A DNA stretch of 64,000 bases, taken from assembly GCA_013399875.1 (NCBI GenBank), contig VXAZ01018985.1, positions 620,001 to 684,000 of the forward strand, given 5' to 3'. Source of the DNA: Gymnorhina tibicen (Eukaryota; Chordata; Aves; Passeriformes; Artamidae). Below the pieces are notes generated by a model. It was given only the letters and a program-made list of their open reading frames with translations. It was not told where the DNA came from and did no database searches. A program made the translations under genes and the position numbers. Below are positions 11,253 through 24,402 of the stretch, in pieces; within the stretch, counting starts at the first letter, position 1; each line of letters begins with the position of its first letter.

Positions 11253-14200
11253 CTGGAGAAAAGCTGTGTCCTCCTCCAAGATGTGACAATACTGTTCTCG
11301 GCCGAGCTGTGAATATTGACACTTGAAGGCCCTGGGTTTAGAGACAATATTTGCCTGGTGTTTTACATCCATCTGTCTTAGTTACTGCTAGGCGGGACTG
11401 GTGGATCTTTGGTATTCAGCACAACTAAGCAAATAGTTCTTTGAGCAGCAGAGCTAATGGTATTAATTTCCTCATGTTTAAGAAGATAGAAAAATATCTA
11501 TCCAAGCATTTTCTGCACTTGAGGCAGATGTAACATTTCTTTGTGTGGACTTTCTAAATTAGCAATACAGTTACAGTCTTCATGGTCAAGTCATTCCCGT
11601 AGTAAGGCTAAGAGCAGCTTGTACCCCCATCCTGCTGCTTATCTCCATTAAACCCATATGGATTTAAATAATTATCTGTCCCATGTGCTTCCAGCTGGGC
11701 ACTGCATTCAATATAAAAAGGTGGGGGATTACAGGCAGACAGGCCCCACATGAAGACAACACGAACACCAGAACCTCATTTCTAAGCGAAAGTGAGTTAA
11801 AGTGTCACATAAGAACTGCATTTTTACTGTTGTATGTAAGCATCACAACTGCCCTAAAAATTCGGGATCTGACCTCAGGCCAGACACTCCCTATTTTGAC
11901 GTTAACATGAGATAACACGAATCTCTGTGCCTGCAGAACCTTCTCCTTCCTTATCTGCTTTAAACAACTCTGATTTAGTGTGCAGTAATTTATCTCTGAA
12001 TAAAGATGAAAAGTTGCAGTCAACTCCTTTTAACTAGAATTTTTTAAAGTGTGCAGAAACTGGCATGTGCTACAGCTCTGATTTGTGCTCAAGGTGCAGT
12101 CAGGAAAAAACTCTTGGGATGAAATTTGGATTCTTAAGTATTGGATGTCAACCAGGACTTGAAAATACAGCTTGATGAGCCGTTACAGACCTGCTAATTA
12201 GGCTCCTGGTTACTCCAGAGAACCCTCAAAAATTAATTGACAGCATAATATGAGTAAAATAAGACTATTGCTAGAAAAGAAAAAAAAAGAAAAAAAGAAA
12301 TCTAGTTTATTTATACACCTAATCGAAACATATTTTTGTACTATTTTAGCTTAAACTGATCATTTGCAATGTACATATGGAGTGAGATAAGTAATTTACA
12401 TAGTCATCTGTTGTACGGAGCATTGTGTGGCATAGGTCCACCCATTAATAAAAAGACTACCACAGAGAGTCCAGGCACTCCTCTGCTTTTCCTTACTGTG
12501 TCTGAATGGCCTCTCTTACAGCAATTAAAAATATCCAGTGTCACAAATATTTTCAGCATCAGCAGTAAGAAGAGACTTCCTTTATTTGAAGGAACGTATT
12601 TCACATTCACAAAGGCCTGATCCCGTTTGAATCACTGGCATGCATCCTGTATCACAGGATCTGGCCCAACACTCTGCTGTACCAAGGCAGGTCCCTCAAC
12701 CCGTGTCCTCCCGAACACCCTGAGTCAATTATGCCTTGTACAACAAAAGCCCTCTCACAAGGAAAAGCCATTGGGATCACACAATAGGCCCTTCACAAGG
12801 GTTCCTTCTGTAGTTTTCCAAAGTCAGGCATAACCCAGCTGTCACCATCTGCCGGAAGGAGTTTTTGGCAGGAGACACCTTACGAACACCAGTCAAGTAC
12901 CAGCCACTTGACAAAACAGACCAGCCTAGTTCTCTGAGGCTGAATCCCCTCTGGAGAGATGTGATTTCACTGACCTGGGGACAGTTGCTAGTGATGCTTG
13001 CTGCCCACCTGTCTCCAGGTGGCTTTCTGATGGTAGGGGGAGATTTTTATGGACTGAATCCATAAAAGTGAGATAGTAATTTTTCATGGGTAATTAGGAA
13101 AAGCTCTTTCAAATTTTAAACACAGATACTGTCATCATTGCAAAAGCAACACCTTTTTGGGACACTTAATTTCCTCTAAGCCACTTTAATAATCATTATG
13201 TTTTATTAAATTTCTAGCCCTAGTACCAACTGTTTGCATTGATTTAAAGAATAAATTACGGATTGAATTTTTTCCCATCATGATTTCATCCCAGTCTCAT
13301 TTAAATATTGGGAATTGTCAAGATACCAGCATGAAAAATAGTTAATCTCAGTCTAAAATTAAGCAGTTTAATTTATTTGCATAAATATAAATCGACACTT
13401 CTAATCCCACAGAGAAAAGTCCGTATTCCAAATACCAGATCCTGTCATTTAAGATTGCATTAGTGTTGAAGTATGGAGATCCTCTTAACATATGATTTAT
13501 TTTTAATGCTTTCAATGAAATTATAAAACTATCACATTTGTCTTCAATGGACTTAAGATATTTTTCCTTTCCAGCTGCACATAAATGCTACACAAAGGCT
13601 CAAAAATGTTGATGCATCACGTCTGGAGCAGTCTTTGAAAGAATAAATGATTGCTCAACTGGCACTCCAGGAATCTGCCTTGGAAACACCCACATAGACT
13701 AACGTAAAATTCAAGAGAAGAAGAGCAGATAGCTGTAAAAGTAAACCATGACATAGTCCAAAATGAAAAGGTCACCACATAATAAAATACAGATTGATAG
13801 TTTATACCCCCATAACTTAAGTTGCTTTGGATTTGTTAGTTTTAAATGACAGAATTTAAGACACCAAGTTTTGAGTCTTTTTCAGGGTGCAATGTCAGTT
13901 GTAAACTCTGTAACTGAAGTCTTGATTTAAATTGCTTGTCATTTATATACATGTAACTCCTCTTTGCATGACAAGTATATACACTGCTTTAATACCTACA
14001 TCTGTTCCAGCTCATTAAATCCAGCTGTTCTGTACCTCTCCTCTCTTCCCCTCATGGTTCAGTGGTACCGAAACCATTCTTCCCAGGCCGTAAGTGAAAA
14101 GCAGAGAAGGCATTAGCTACAACCAGCCAGAAAAATACTACTGTTACCACTTTTCTTGATTCTCCATGCTTAAGTGTAAATTGATCAGGGAAACATACTC

Positions 14201-16490
14201 GTTGCACAGAAGCAGAGCCAGTTTCACTCAGGAATGCGAAGCCATGCACAGAGCTATGCTGGCACGCTGAACAGCATTGCAGTGATACATTCTGGCCAAA
14301 ATGGCAAAGAAGAAGTTCTCCAAGACAAACTGAGAAATCCTGGTCGTATGCCAGCTTACATCCATTACTGACTGTACCACCATACTACCCATGGAGTGAA
14401 AGCCCTGACTGACAAGTCTGATTCTTAAGTTCTCATACGTAGAGATACAATCCTGCTTTTTCTCCCAAAGAGCTTCCCTGTCCACACTGGGTTATTTGTA
14501 GTGTTGCCACGGGCTTTTGTTTGGCTTTTACCCACACTGCACTATACCATCTGTCTATAAACAGACTTTGTTCCAGGCTGCTATTTCAGACTCTGTCTGC
14601 AGGCTACTACATCAGGGATAATTTCCTAATACAAGGTTGCCAAAGGCTTCATCCAGCATGGGCCCCACAGCCATGTTTGATGGCTGTTGTAGCCTACCTG
14701 CAGTTTTAACTGAGGATGAGACCAGTAGCAGTCTTAAAGCTCAGACAGCAGAGGAAGCAGGATTGGATCCCAGTCTTCTGGGCCATTTGGGTAAAATTTA
14801 AGAACAAAGCAGAGAAGGCAGGAACGTCATCAGCACTGGAATCACAGCTGATGCCAAGTCAGTGTTGCCTGGAGAAATATTCCATGTAGTCCCATAACCA
14901 GTGATTGAAATTATTTTGGTAGCTTCTGTTTGCTACGGGATGGCTTTTGTCTTAGTCAAGGGAAGAAGTAATGTCTTCCTCTGCCATCACTAGCAAGAGC
15001 AATCCTAGATGGAGAGTTATTATCCAAGCCTGCAGCTAGGGATTTTTTTTTCTACTGGTCTTTAATGAAATACTGCCTTTTCAGTATTTAAAATGGCAGA
15101 CAGCAGAAGTGACTGTATATCTGTCTATGCACAGCATTCACTGAGTTTAGGACACTATTACTAGAATTCAGATGGGGTCCTGGGTGGTCTCTGTTATGAA
15201 CTCTGTTGACTGTGCTGACTGGAAAAGTCACTGGAGGAATAGCAGGTCCCTCCATCTGCCCCCTGAGCATGGGGGCTGAAACAGAAGACAGAACTCTTGT
15301 GAAAAGGCTTCTGCACCACTGTTCAGCATCCTGTTTATATTTGTTTTTTTTCTTTTTTGTTCTTGGCTGATGAAGCCTGATGCCACTGCAATTTTTACTC
15401 CCTGTTGTAACTTGCAGTCTTTCTTCATCCACTGATTTGCTGCTCCACCACCAAATGACAAAAGGCTTTTTAGCACAGAAACACTTTTATGTGAGAGCTG
15501 AAAAAATATTACCTTTTCACATTTAGCATCTGGAACAAATTAAAACTTGGATGCACAATGATATGAAGATCCTAACTGGTAGAAGAGGTCATGTTTGAAT
15601 TTTGCCCAGGTCTTCTGCCAAGGTAAAAATTATTTTCTTAATTTTTATAAATATAACTGAAATCTTAATCCATTGTTATTGTTTTTGCTATCAAATAACT
15701 TAGGTGGCAAACAGTTCTGATAGACACACATTGAAAGAAGAAAAAAGGGCATAGTGAACTGTCACAGGTATCTAGCTGTGATCTTGCTGTAGGAAAGATT
15801 ATGAAAAGGTATTTTCTTTTATTACTTTACCGGCACAAAGAAAATACTGTGATTCCTTTGTTGTAAAACAGGACTTGCACTTTTCCTAGACTACAACAGC
15901 CACTGAGGACTTTGAGGAAGAGGACCTCAACCACCAGGGGAGAGGAGGAAAACAAAGAAACAATAAGAATGTAGAGGTTGAGTCTGAGCCCAGCGACCTC
16001 CATGAACAAGGAGCTAGAGGAGACAGGGACAGACAGATTGCTGATGGCCAGAGAGGGTAAGGTGGTATCAGAGCACCATGTGTGGCTGAAGGGAGAGGAA
16101 GCATGAGCAGAGGGGACTATGCAGCAGATCTCCAGCTCCACCACCATTTCTTTACTATCGCACTCCAACCTGAGAAACCCCCTGGAAAATGCTGTGGTGG
16201 GCAGGGGTCCATCAGGCCACTGACACTGGCAGGGGCTTGGGCCTCTTCCTGTTCTGCCCACTGCAACAGTGAGGGGAAGGGCAAAAATACTGGTAACATG
16301 TAACCCCAGCACTGGAGAGTGATGCATGGGGCTGGGCTCCTCTCAGCATCACAGGCACTTTGCTGGCATTTGCAAACTTTGCTTGCTGTCTTCTTAGTTC
16401 TTAACAAAGTTATTTCATTATTTTTAAACATCTTTTACTTGCTTTAATAAAGACTGTAGTTCCAGACTCTGCTGGTAGATAAGTACTTAC
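11253..16490. other. Intron-like stretch, no gene seen
   Basis: Includes an A-rich tract with G interruptions at 12281-12300 and a pair of overlapping minus-strand open frames at 14052-14485 with no good splice sites. A striking acceptor-donor pair near 15527-15543 encloses only about 17 bases and is not accepted. A GC-richer patch at 15890-16310 is open in several frames on both strands, which argues for base composition over coding. Confidence 0.55.
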
Positions 16491-16513
16491 GGAAACGCGC
16501 AGGCTCATCCAAA
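16491..16513 (-). CDS. Putative microexon (set B)
   Basis: A 23-base segment ending at the strong donor TTTCC|GTAAGT. The reading LDEPARF fits the phase left by 16597-16721 (2 bases) and needed by 11210-11252 (1 base left over). The acceptor TATTAAAAG is weak. A longer version starting near 16540 is open in the same frame but does not fit the upstream phase. Confidence 0.33.
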
Positions 16514-16596
16514 CTTTTAATAGATTTCAAAATTGCTTAAAGCAGTTGCCAGTTGGCACGGATGTGACAAAGTAATGCAGCATCACATTTCCTTAC

Positions 16597-16721
16597 CCTG
16601 TTTCAATGTGCACTGCCGCTTGCCACACAGAGCTCCAGGCACACAAAGCCCTTGCAATGCCTACCTCTTCTGGACTGCTTCCAGTGATGACAGATGAGCT
16701 GTTTAGTTGCCTGTGCCAGGC
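16597..16721 (-). CDS. Putative coding exon, unidentified protein (set B)
   Basis: Between acceptor CATCAGTTTGCAG and donor ACAGG|GTAAGG the frame is open for 41 codons plus 2 bases. The peptide runs from AWHRQLNSSSVITGSSPEEV to ALCAWSSVWQAAVHIET; the last part is alanine/tryptophan-rich and would form an amphipathic helix, as in helical-repeat proteins. A different minus-strand frame is also open across the whole region (16603-17028), so the frame choice rests on the donor and on phase. Confidence 0.45.
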
Positions 16722-17687
16722 CTGCAAACTGATGGTGCTCTAAGCCCATGCCAATGAAAGCTCTTTGCATTATCCTTGTAAATATTGTGCCATTTACCTC
16801 CCACCCCACTACGTTGAAGAGCACCAGGCTTCCTGGCACCTCAGCTGGGTTACAGGTAGTGTCCATCTTGCTTTCAGTTTGCCTAAAACTGGTTCTGCAT
16901 CCATTAAGCAGCAGATCAGCGCACAGCTGAGCCATCTCCTGCCAGGTGCTCTCATAGCAGGGAATGGCCTCATCAGCCAGCCTAGTAGAGGGTACACTGA
17001 CCCCCCCGATGTAACAGCAGGTACTCATATTTTTAAAGGCAAAAAGATGCTTTCATATTCAAATAGATCTGGGCCACATAGTAGCGTGCACACTGCCAAG
17101 GTATCCCACAGTGGTATTCACAAAGTCTGTGCCTATAACAATAAATTAGATGTGCCTAGGAATGCTCCCAGGTGCCAGGGCCAACTGGCACTGAGTGCCT
17201 TACATCTATGCTAACAAATTGCCTCATCCTCCCAAGCAGGGCTGCTGCAAGCAAACCACCCACACTGCCCTGACCATGCTCAGGCATTACTCAGGAGTGT
17301 GCTCGCTGCCAGGGGCCAGGCACTGGCCAGGGTTGGGTCTAATGGTTTACCAGCACGGATACTGGGAGCTGTGCTGGGCACACTGGACGTGCTTGAAACT
17401 GCTCACACAGGAGTGGCCGGTTTTGCCCACCTGGTCAAATAAGCCAGTCTTAGCGGTGTTCCTCTTTCACACTGATTTGTCCACAGAGTCTCTGTAGCAC
17501 AGCCACTCTCCATATAGGAAAGGAACATTTGTAAATGCCATCACCAGCACCTGGGGACTCTTCTCCTCAAGCTGGCTCTCACTGTAGGGTTGATAGGAAA
17601 ACCAAACATTCTGCAGCCACAACACTTTACTATCACCTCACAAACTCCCACCTCTACTCTCACTAATCAGTTGTTCACTGGCTGCCA

Positions 17688-17836
17688 TCAGAGCAACTTG
17701 ATGCTGGCTTGTAATAAAGTCATCGCCTGCAGATCCCAACTGCAATCTGCCTGGGCTGGAGCTGCCTTTTTGCACAGCTCCATGAGATAGTGCTCTCTGT
17801 GCACAAGCTCTTCTGTCAGTTCTTGCCATCTAAGGT
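17688..17836 (-). CDS. Possible coding exon with in-frame stop (set B)
   Basis: An excellent acceptor (CTCCATTTATTCCACAG) opens a frame of 2 bases plus 48 codons ending in TGA. The peptide starts LRWQELTEELVHREHYLMEL and looks helical. No good donor precedes the stop, so this is either an alternative last exon or an internal exon whose donor I cannot place. It does not join cleanly in phase to 16597-16721. A short candidate at about 17203-17249 (acceptor TTTGCTTGCAG) could lie between, but is weak. Confidence 0.35.
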
Positions 17837-17909
17837 CTGTGGAATAAATGGAGCAGAAGGCATTGCAAAACATTAAATCAAGGAGAGGTTAGTAGTAAGA
17901 AATTCCTCA

Positions 17910-18430
17910 GTCTTAAGACCCATCTTCTTTAATATTTCCATTAGTGATTTCAATACAATAAATAAGAGCAGTGTTGGTGAGAATTGTTAAAGTCCTGAAC
18001 ATGTGTGGTAACGTGAAAAGAGAGGAGGCTTGGATATCCTATCGGAATTAGTAGATAACTTCAGTACTACAGTAGTAGAGACAGGATGAATGCCAATAAA
18101 ATGAAAGGTTATATATTTGAGAATACCATGTGAGAGCAAGGCCCTTACTGTTGCCATCCAGAGAGGAAGGCATGTGATTAGAGAGAATGAACCACCACGA
18201 GAGGCAATCATGTGAAAAACAAATGTGGTTGCAGGACATGTCTGCAGCAACAGAGTGTTCTGAAGAGTCCTGCCTCCTGGGCTGGTCACTGGTCGGGAGA
18301 GCACATTGTAGTGGCAGGAGGGGCAAGGGAAGGGGCAATCTCTCCTGTGAGAGAAGGCTGGTGACTCTTAACTTGGCCATCCTAATAATGGGGAAGAGTA
18401 GAAAATGTGGTACACTTGTTGTCAGTAATT
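17910..18430 (+). mobile_element. Old, divergent CR1-like LINE fragment
   Basis: The words catcttctttaatatttcc attagtgatttc, followed by gaattagtagataactt and gaatgccaataaaatgaaag, follow the order of CR1 sequence just before the 3' end ('...aatatcttcattaatgatctgg...', '...aatgcaataaatgcaagg...'). Similarity is low and there is no intact frame or 3' terminal repeat. It is probably an ancient insertion that predates the other CR1 copies here. Confidence 0.5.
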
Positions 18431-21400
18431 GTACAATGGAGGTGAAGCAGGAACACTTTGGAAAAGGGACAGTCAGTACAAGCCAACGTTTGCATGCTAG
18501 ACATAAGTACAGGTATGCTGGGAATTAAAAGATGTTCCTCTTCTCTAAACCGGTCTGCTCTGCAGTAGCTATTCAAGTAAAGCAAAGATGACATAAAGGA
18601 AGGGATTTCTATGCAGTGTTTCTTGAGTTCAAAAGAACAGCGTGACATACTCGCTTGTGAGGGCAGAGAACAGGGCCTGGCAACCCACGTCCCCACTGCA
18701 ATCCTTTTGTCCTACAACAGAGAAGCAGCAGTCTGTGCTTAAGCGTGTCCTTCTCCCTGTGACCTGGGGAATGCAGAGAGCACCCAGAGAGGCTGCAGCC
18801 TGCATCAGCAGTCTCCATGCATTCTCCTGAATGGCCTCTGTGTCATGGCATGCCCCACCTTCTGCTGTCCTCTAAGGATGTTTGCCAAGTTTCGTATCCT
18901 TCATTTGCATGTGTATTTGCATAATTGAGAAGTTTTTCAGTTTACTGCTCTATATGATTAAATTCATTGGTGGAAAATGAGGAGAGCTCACAGCTGGAGT
19001 GCATTAGTTTGCCATGTCAGAAGGCTGAGAAGTAACAGGCAAACTGCACCGTGGGAGTAAGGACACCAGAATATGATCCCCAAAATCTGACATGCCTGCC
19101 CTGCATTACAGTAGCAGCAGTTTGGACCTGAGGGCTGGTTATGGTTGAGAATAGGGACTCCTGGAGGCTGCTTGGCTAATTTGGTTGCAGGGGCCAGGGA
19201 AGATCCTACATGATAGCTGGAAGGAGACCCTGCTGGCAGTCAGGCCCATGCAGCATTGTGTGGAATCATTACAAGAAAAGCAAGCGGGAAAAACACTTGC
19301 CCCAGTGGTCATCTCTCCCCAACAGAAAAGACCAAGTGTGTCTGAAGGCATAATTAAAAACCATCAAATAACCAGCAGAGCCCTGAGGCTTGCCAGTAAG
19401 AAGTGAAGTATCATTAATTGATACAAATTGTTTGTTAAGGAGTGGCTCATTTGTCATGGCTTGCACAGTGCCTTGGATGAAGAAAATCCTTAAAGACAGA
19501 ATAAAACCATTTGCTGTAGTTGTGGAGGAGTCTCTGGAACAAGCTGCACATATGCTTTCTAGCTCTGGTTGATGCCTGCCAGAGCGAGGCTTTTATTATT
19601 TCTTTTCTGGTACTAGAACGATCTGAAGTGAGCAACCACCACAGTTGGTAACTGACGCCAGTTCTGGCAGGGAGGGATGTGCAGAGCTCTAACAGCAGAA
19701 ATCGGGTGCATTGATTGAAACCCTCTTTGCTGACACTGATAGTGACACAGACCTTTCCAGAAGACAGCATCCACAGTGGTCCTGCAGAGAAAGAGAGGGA
19801 ATGGCACTGCCTGGAGCACAGATATCTCAGCTGGCCAGGCAGTGTTGCACTGATGGGGTTCTGTTCCCTCGTGCCCAGCGAGGACACTAGGGCATGGCCA
19901 GTATTGGTGACAGGCTCAGGTGCAGCCCATGGACCACCAGATGTGTCTGTATTGAGACAACTGGGACAAGGAAGGAAGTCACACCAGGTGACTGAGCACA
20001 GACACAGCTCAGCTCAGGAGTGAGACTAGCAAGTACTAAGTAAGGAGAAGTAACAGATAGAGACTACTTCAGAAAACCTTTCATTACAATCCAGCTGAAA
20101 ACATGAAGGTTTTTAAGCTATGAATTGAGCAGGCAGCCAGCCTTAGTCATAGGTGTCTGTTTCACAAGGGACAAAATACTGCTGAAGCACCTAATTAATC
20201 CTGAGCTTCACTCCAAGAGGAAAGTCTGATACTGAAGACAGCAAATTTTTTTCACACACTCCTGCTTCAGCTTCCAGATCTGACAATCAGACATGCATCC
20301 TGGAGGACTCTACTAACCAGCAATCTTTTATTATTTCAGTCATACACCTGACATTTTTTGCAGGTGAATCTTTCAGGTCTGTAACCCAGCTGCTTCCCTA
20401 GTTTTTCTTTGAGAGGTGAAGCCTGTCTCAGATGGTGGTGGCTCTAGTCAGTCACTGCTTTCTGCAGGAAGCAGGCAATTTGACTTTGAAGACTGCTCCA
20501 AACTCACAAAAACTGTTGAACTAGTGTAAAACTGGAAGGTTTAAAATTTCTGTTGGTGGTACACTGGATGGAGGCAGATAGTAATGTAAGTTTTGATACT
20601 GATTAAGGCAGGTATTTGCACGAGAGTCCCATACATATTTGTCATTAATCTGGACCATGCTGCTGCCCCTCTTTAACTGCTAAGACAGTTTCCAGAACAG
20701 GTCTCTCTTTCACTGTCTGTGAGGGATTAGTTTCTGTTTCCCAGCAGTATCAGCTGGGCCTGAAGAAAGAGAATTGGGAAGAGCAGAATGACTGAGGATA
20801 CAGGCTCCCAGACTAATTTCTCTGTGGCGAGGCTGTAGTTCCCTCTTCTCCCTCTCAGTCTTAGCCCCACCATCCCCTCAGCAGTGTCACCACAGGTCCC
20901 CGTGGACAAGATGGACAGATGGATCAGGGAAATGATCAGCATTAAAATATAACCTTTTCCTGGTGAGACCATTTCTGCCACATCACAGTGTCCTACCTGA
21001 TAGCATGACCATGGCTGCCTTTACAGTCAGTGCACACCCACAGGTGCCTGCCCTGCTGTCTGCCCTGGCTGTGCCACCCTCCTCCTGGCCCAGCCCCTCT
21101 TCCCTCCCTTCTCCGGCAGCAGGGGAGCCACAGTGGGCTCTGGGCCGAGCCAGCCCTGCTGCCACCAATGGGAAAGAGCCGGCAAGATCCGTGTCCTACT
21201 TTCCATTCTTACACAGAGGGATGGGAAGTCCTGCACAGACCATGAGTTAAATGGAGGTTATGCTGATGTTTGGTTTAGACCCCTCAAGTGAGATAAACAT
21301 TGAAGTTTAATGGCAATTTAAGGTGAAAGGTGGGAGGGGAAACGTTTTACTTTCCCCTTGTTCACAGACACTCCTGTGCTGTGGGTACCCACAGATCCAA

Positions 21401-23110
21401 CACGGAAAAAAAAGGCTGTCGGGACAAAGCAGGAATTATGCAGAATATCTGTAACTGTGCAATAAATTACAGATTTCTATCATAGATCTGGATATGTGCA
21501 CAGCATAGTGAAATGTTTCTCAGATTTCTACTTTGCTGATTGTAGGAAATCAGAGATAACGTATCAGGGCTCAATATATTCACTTGATCTCATGTGGGTG
21601 AGGTCAAGCTACCATTGCTGGTCAGGAGCAATTACAGCTGCAAAGAGAAAACTCATTTCCACCTACAGAGCTCTGTGCTGTTGTGAGTTAAGATCAAGGT
21701 TTGGACTTAAATTGAACACACCAGTAAGAAACGTGTTAATATAAATCAGTCCTCATAAGCCAAATACAAATTATAACAGCAATCATTAAAGCAACCCAGA
21801 GTACAAAAATACTACAGCTATGAAACTGCATGTTGTAATTACTGGTGTTATCTCAGTGTTTTATGTTCAAAGTTCTCTGTTCTGAATACTATTAATGAAT
21901 ATTGATTTGGAGAACAGAAAAAGAACTTCTCAATATTAAAAATGGTTTAGCTGTATTTAAACTGAGACAGTTCCTTTCTTTTTTTTTTTTTCTGCCTTGG
22001 CTGTATCTTTCAACCCCCATCTAACAGCAGCTGTGATTTATTTTTAGCTTTTTTTCTTTGCATATTTAAAATGGTGTTTCCGTATGGTGTGAAGCATAAG
22101 CTAGTGTAGCAATTAGCTGGCAAAGAGACTGAGCTTTACAATTGCAAGTAAGTCAGAAAATAATTTTTGCTGTGAATCAAAGACATCTACACAAAGTGAA
22201 CAATTCGCCTCTACTGTACATGTATACTTTAGATCTCTTCATTCTATGGGCCCAGTGGAGTATACAAACTGAATTCAAAAGAAGATATCTAGCAGCGAGT
22301 TTAAATGCCTATAACACCAAAATATTGGCTGTGTTGTGGAGTTGTCTTTTTAATTCATAATATATAAATCAAATATTGCAGAAATCAGCAATATCCTTTC
22401 AGAAGCACTACCCTGTACATTTAACAGAGTTTGATCCAAAGGCTGCATTTGGATCTAAACACAACGATCCATGCAGAAAATATCTGGCTTTGATTTATAA
22501 ATTGCAATGAATGTTTCTTTTTCTACTCAGAATGGTTCTCTTTAAAGAGAAGGAAGCTCTGTCTTCCAAGAGATGATGAACAACTGATTTCATACTGTTT
22601 GGATAAGGTACAGCAATCCTGTCAGTCAAGACAAGTTACACATAAGGAGTTGTAAGACTGTGACTGCATAAATGGCTTTGCCCTGCCATTTTCAACTAGG
22701 GAAGCAGCCTCCAGTAAATAAATGATGTGGGTACAGAGCAAACTCTTTTTACACTGCATCTTAATTAAGAATTAATTAACAAGTCCTCATAAAGAAATAA
22801 TTAATTCCTGGATCTTCTTTGCTTTTCTGTTGTATTATTTTAAACAAAGGTCTGGGGTTTCAGCTCTAAAAGACACAAACAACCTTTACAACCAGAAAGC
22901 ATCCTGATCTCTTATTTGTGTGCATTAGAATTTTAACTATATAAATCACTTTTTGGGTTTTTTTTTCCATAGATATAAAACCCCTCAGACGTCTCTGTCT
23001 TGTAATTCTCTTTCAGGCAGTTAGTTTCTGACCTCAGTGACCTCATTGGCAGGGATGGGGAGGAAGGGCTTTGCTTCCCTGTTCTGTTTTGCTTATTTAT
23101 GGTGGTTTAT
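18431..23110. other. Intron-like stretch, no supported gene
   Basis: Moderate GC content with several overlapping open frames of 60-150 codons on both strands (for example 19447-19887 minus). None has convincing splice borders or a recognisable protein. A pyrimidine-rich acceptor (CAATTCTCTTTCTTCAG) near 20763 on the minus strand leads into only about 16 open codons. A poly-T tract lies near 21980-21991. Confidence 0.5.
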
Positions 23111-23634
23111 TGGTTTAACCCGGCAGGCAGCCAAACACCTCCCAGCTGCTCGCTCACATCCCCACCAGTGAGATGGGGGAGAGAAAAGGAAATAAAGCTG
23201 AAACTTCTGAGTTGAGATAAGCAGTTTAATAGAACAGAAAAGGAAGCAGAAATAGTAATAATGATAAAAGAATATACAAAATGATGCATAATGCAATTGC
23301 TCACCACCCACTGAAACAATGCCCAGCCAGTCCCCAAGCAGGGGGCCACCTCCAGCCAACTCCCTCCAGTTTTATCACTCAGCATGATGCCATATGGTAT
23401 AGAATATCCTTCTGGCCAGCTGGGGTCATGTGTCCCAGCTTCTTGTGCCCCCCAGTCTCTTTGCTGGCAGGGCAGAATGAGAAGCTGAAAAGTCCTTGGC
23501 TTAGTGTAAGCACTGCTCAGCAACAACCAAAACATCACTGTGTTATCAACATTATTCTCATCCTAAATCCAAAACACAGCACTCTATCAGCTACTAAGAA
23601 GAAAATTAACTCTATCCCAGCCTAAACCAGGATA
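23111..23634 (-). mobile_element. Solo LTR of an avian ERVL-like endogenous retrovirus
   Basis: Read on the minus strand it opens with cctggtttaggctgggatag (after a worn start), passes through ttttggttgttgctgagcag and the cca tatggcatcatgctgagtg region, and ends near gcctgccgggttaaacca. This order is characteristic of a widespread LTR class in bird genomes. No gag, pol or env sequence lies next to it, so it is a solo LTR left by recombination. It may still contribute promoter or polyadenylation signals; AATAAA occurs at its minus-strand 3' edge. Its open frame of about 143 codons is not a gene. Confidence 0.8.
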
Positions 23635-24062
23635 ACCAGCACTTTAAAGTAGCTGAGCTTCTTCTCCAGGCAGACCAAGATTACTCTAGATCTCCTTCAA
23701 CCCTTTCCAAATGGGACACCCCTTTACACAGCCAATTAATAAAACAGCAGTGGAGCCTGCAGAGACTCAGCCAGACGCAGAAACCAGTCTTCCACTCAAG
23801 CTCCCTGAGCCCTCAGCTATCACTTCTGCTTGGCCCCTCTCCAGGCTGGATGAGATGCACCCAGCAGGGACACACCGCACCCTGCCAGAGCCCCATCCGC
23901 TGCTGTCTAGCTCAGAAAGGGACAAAAAAGCCAGCTGTCTTCAGTGTGTAAAAATGAGGAACATGTTGGGGAAACACCTCAGAAAATATTGGTTTTTAAG
24001 CTATTAATTGCCTAGCACCATAGAAAATCCCTGGCATGTGGGATAGACTCTAACTCCTTCAC
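23635..24062. other. Unique stretch between LTR and exon candidate
   Basis: Contains the continuation of the open frame of the next exon down to an in-frame TAG at 24012-24014. If the exon at 24063-24301 does not use its weak donor, this stretch would hold the end of the coding sequence and its 3' untranslated region. No clear AATAAA is visible on the minus strand before the LTR. Confidence 0.4.
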
Positions 24063-24301
24063 CGTTCGCAGCCACTCCTCCTTTGCTGCTCTGAGGATGT
24101 CTGCATTGCAGTCGCTGTTCACAGAAACACTGCCAGACTGGGTTAAGCTCACTCTACTCCTGCTAACTGCTGCTGTAGCAGCAAAAACCTCTGTTACAAA
24201 TTCTGCTTCAGCAGATTTCTGCATAGCTTTGTGTTTTAAACTATCCACAGTGCAATTAGTCAGAACTTTTAAAAGTGAAGGTCCATAATCCACCAGCTGA
24301 G
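24063..24301 (-). CDS. Putative coding exon, unidentified protein (set B)
   Basis: Follows the acceptor TTAATTCCTGGGTTCTCAG. The open frame (2 bases plus 79 codons) begins QLVDYGPSLLKVLTNCTVDS and continues with serine/valine-rich and then acidic helical sequence (ADILRAAKEEWLRT). I end it at the donor ACG|GTGAAG, which leaves phase 0; that donor is weak and reading on to TAG at 24012 is equally possible. The 2-base start exactly fits the 1-base end of the short exon at 25696-25723. Among the left-hand candidates this is the most protein-like. Confidence 0.52.
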
Positions 24302-24363
24302 CTGAGAACCCAGGAATTAAGAGGATCAGTCCTTAGATGCAGGTACTTTATCTGGGCATCTAA

Positions 24364-24402
24364 TTAAAAAAACCCAACCAAACCAAACCAAACTAAACCA
24401 TA
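24364..24402. repeat. A/C-rich CCAAA-type simple sequence
   Basis: Run of aaaacccaaccaaaccaaac units. Similar runs occur at 40108-40152 and 51336-51395. Confidence 0.8.

Noticed and set aside
15527..15543. Very short minus-strand exon with good splice sites
   Set aside because: Only 17 bases; its phase does not fit the neighbouring candidates.
23107..23538. Minus-strand open frame of 143 codons
   Set aside because: Lies inside the solo LTR, which does not code for protein here.
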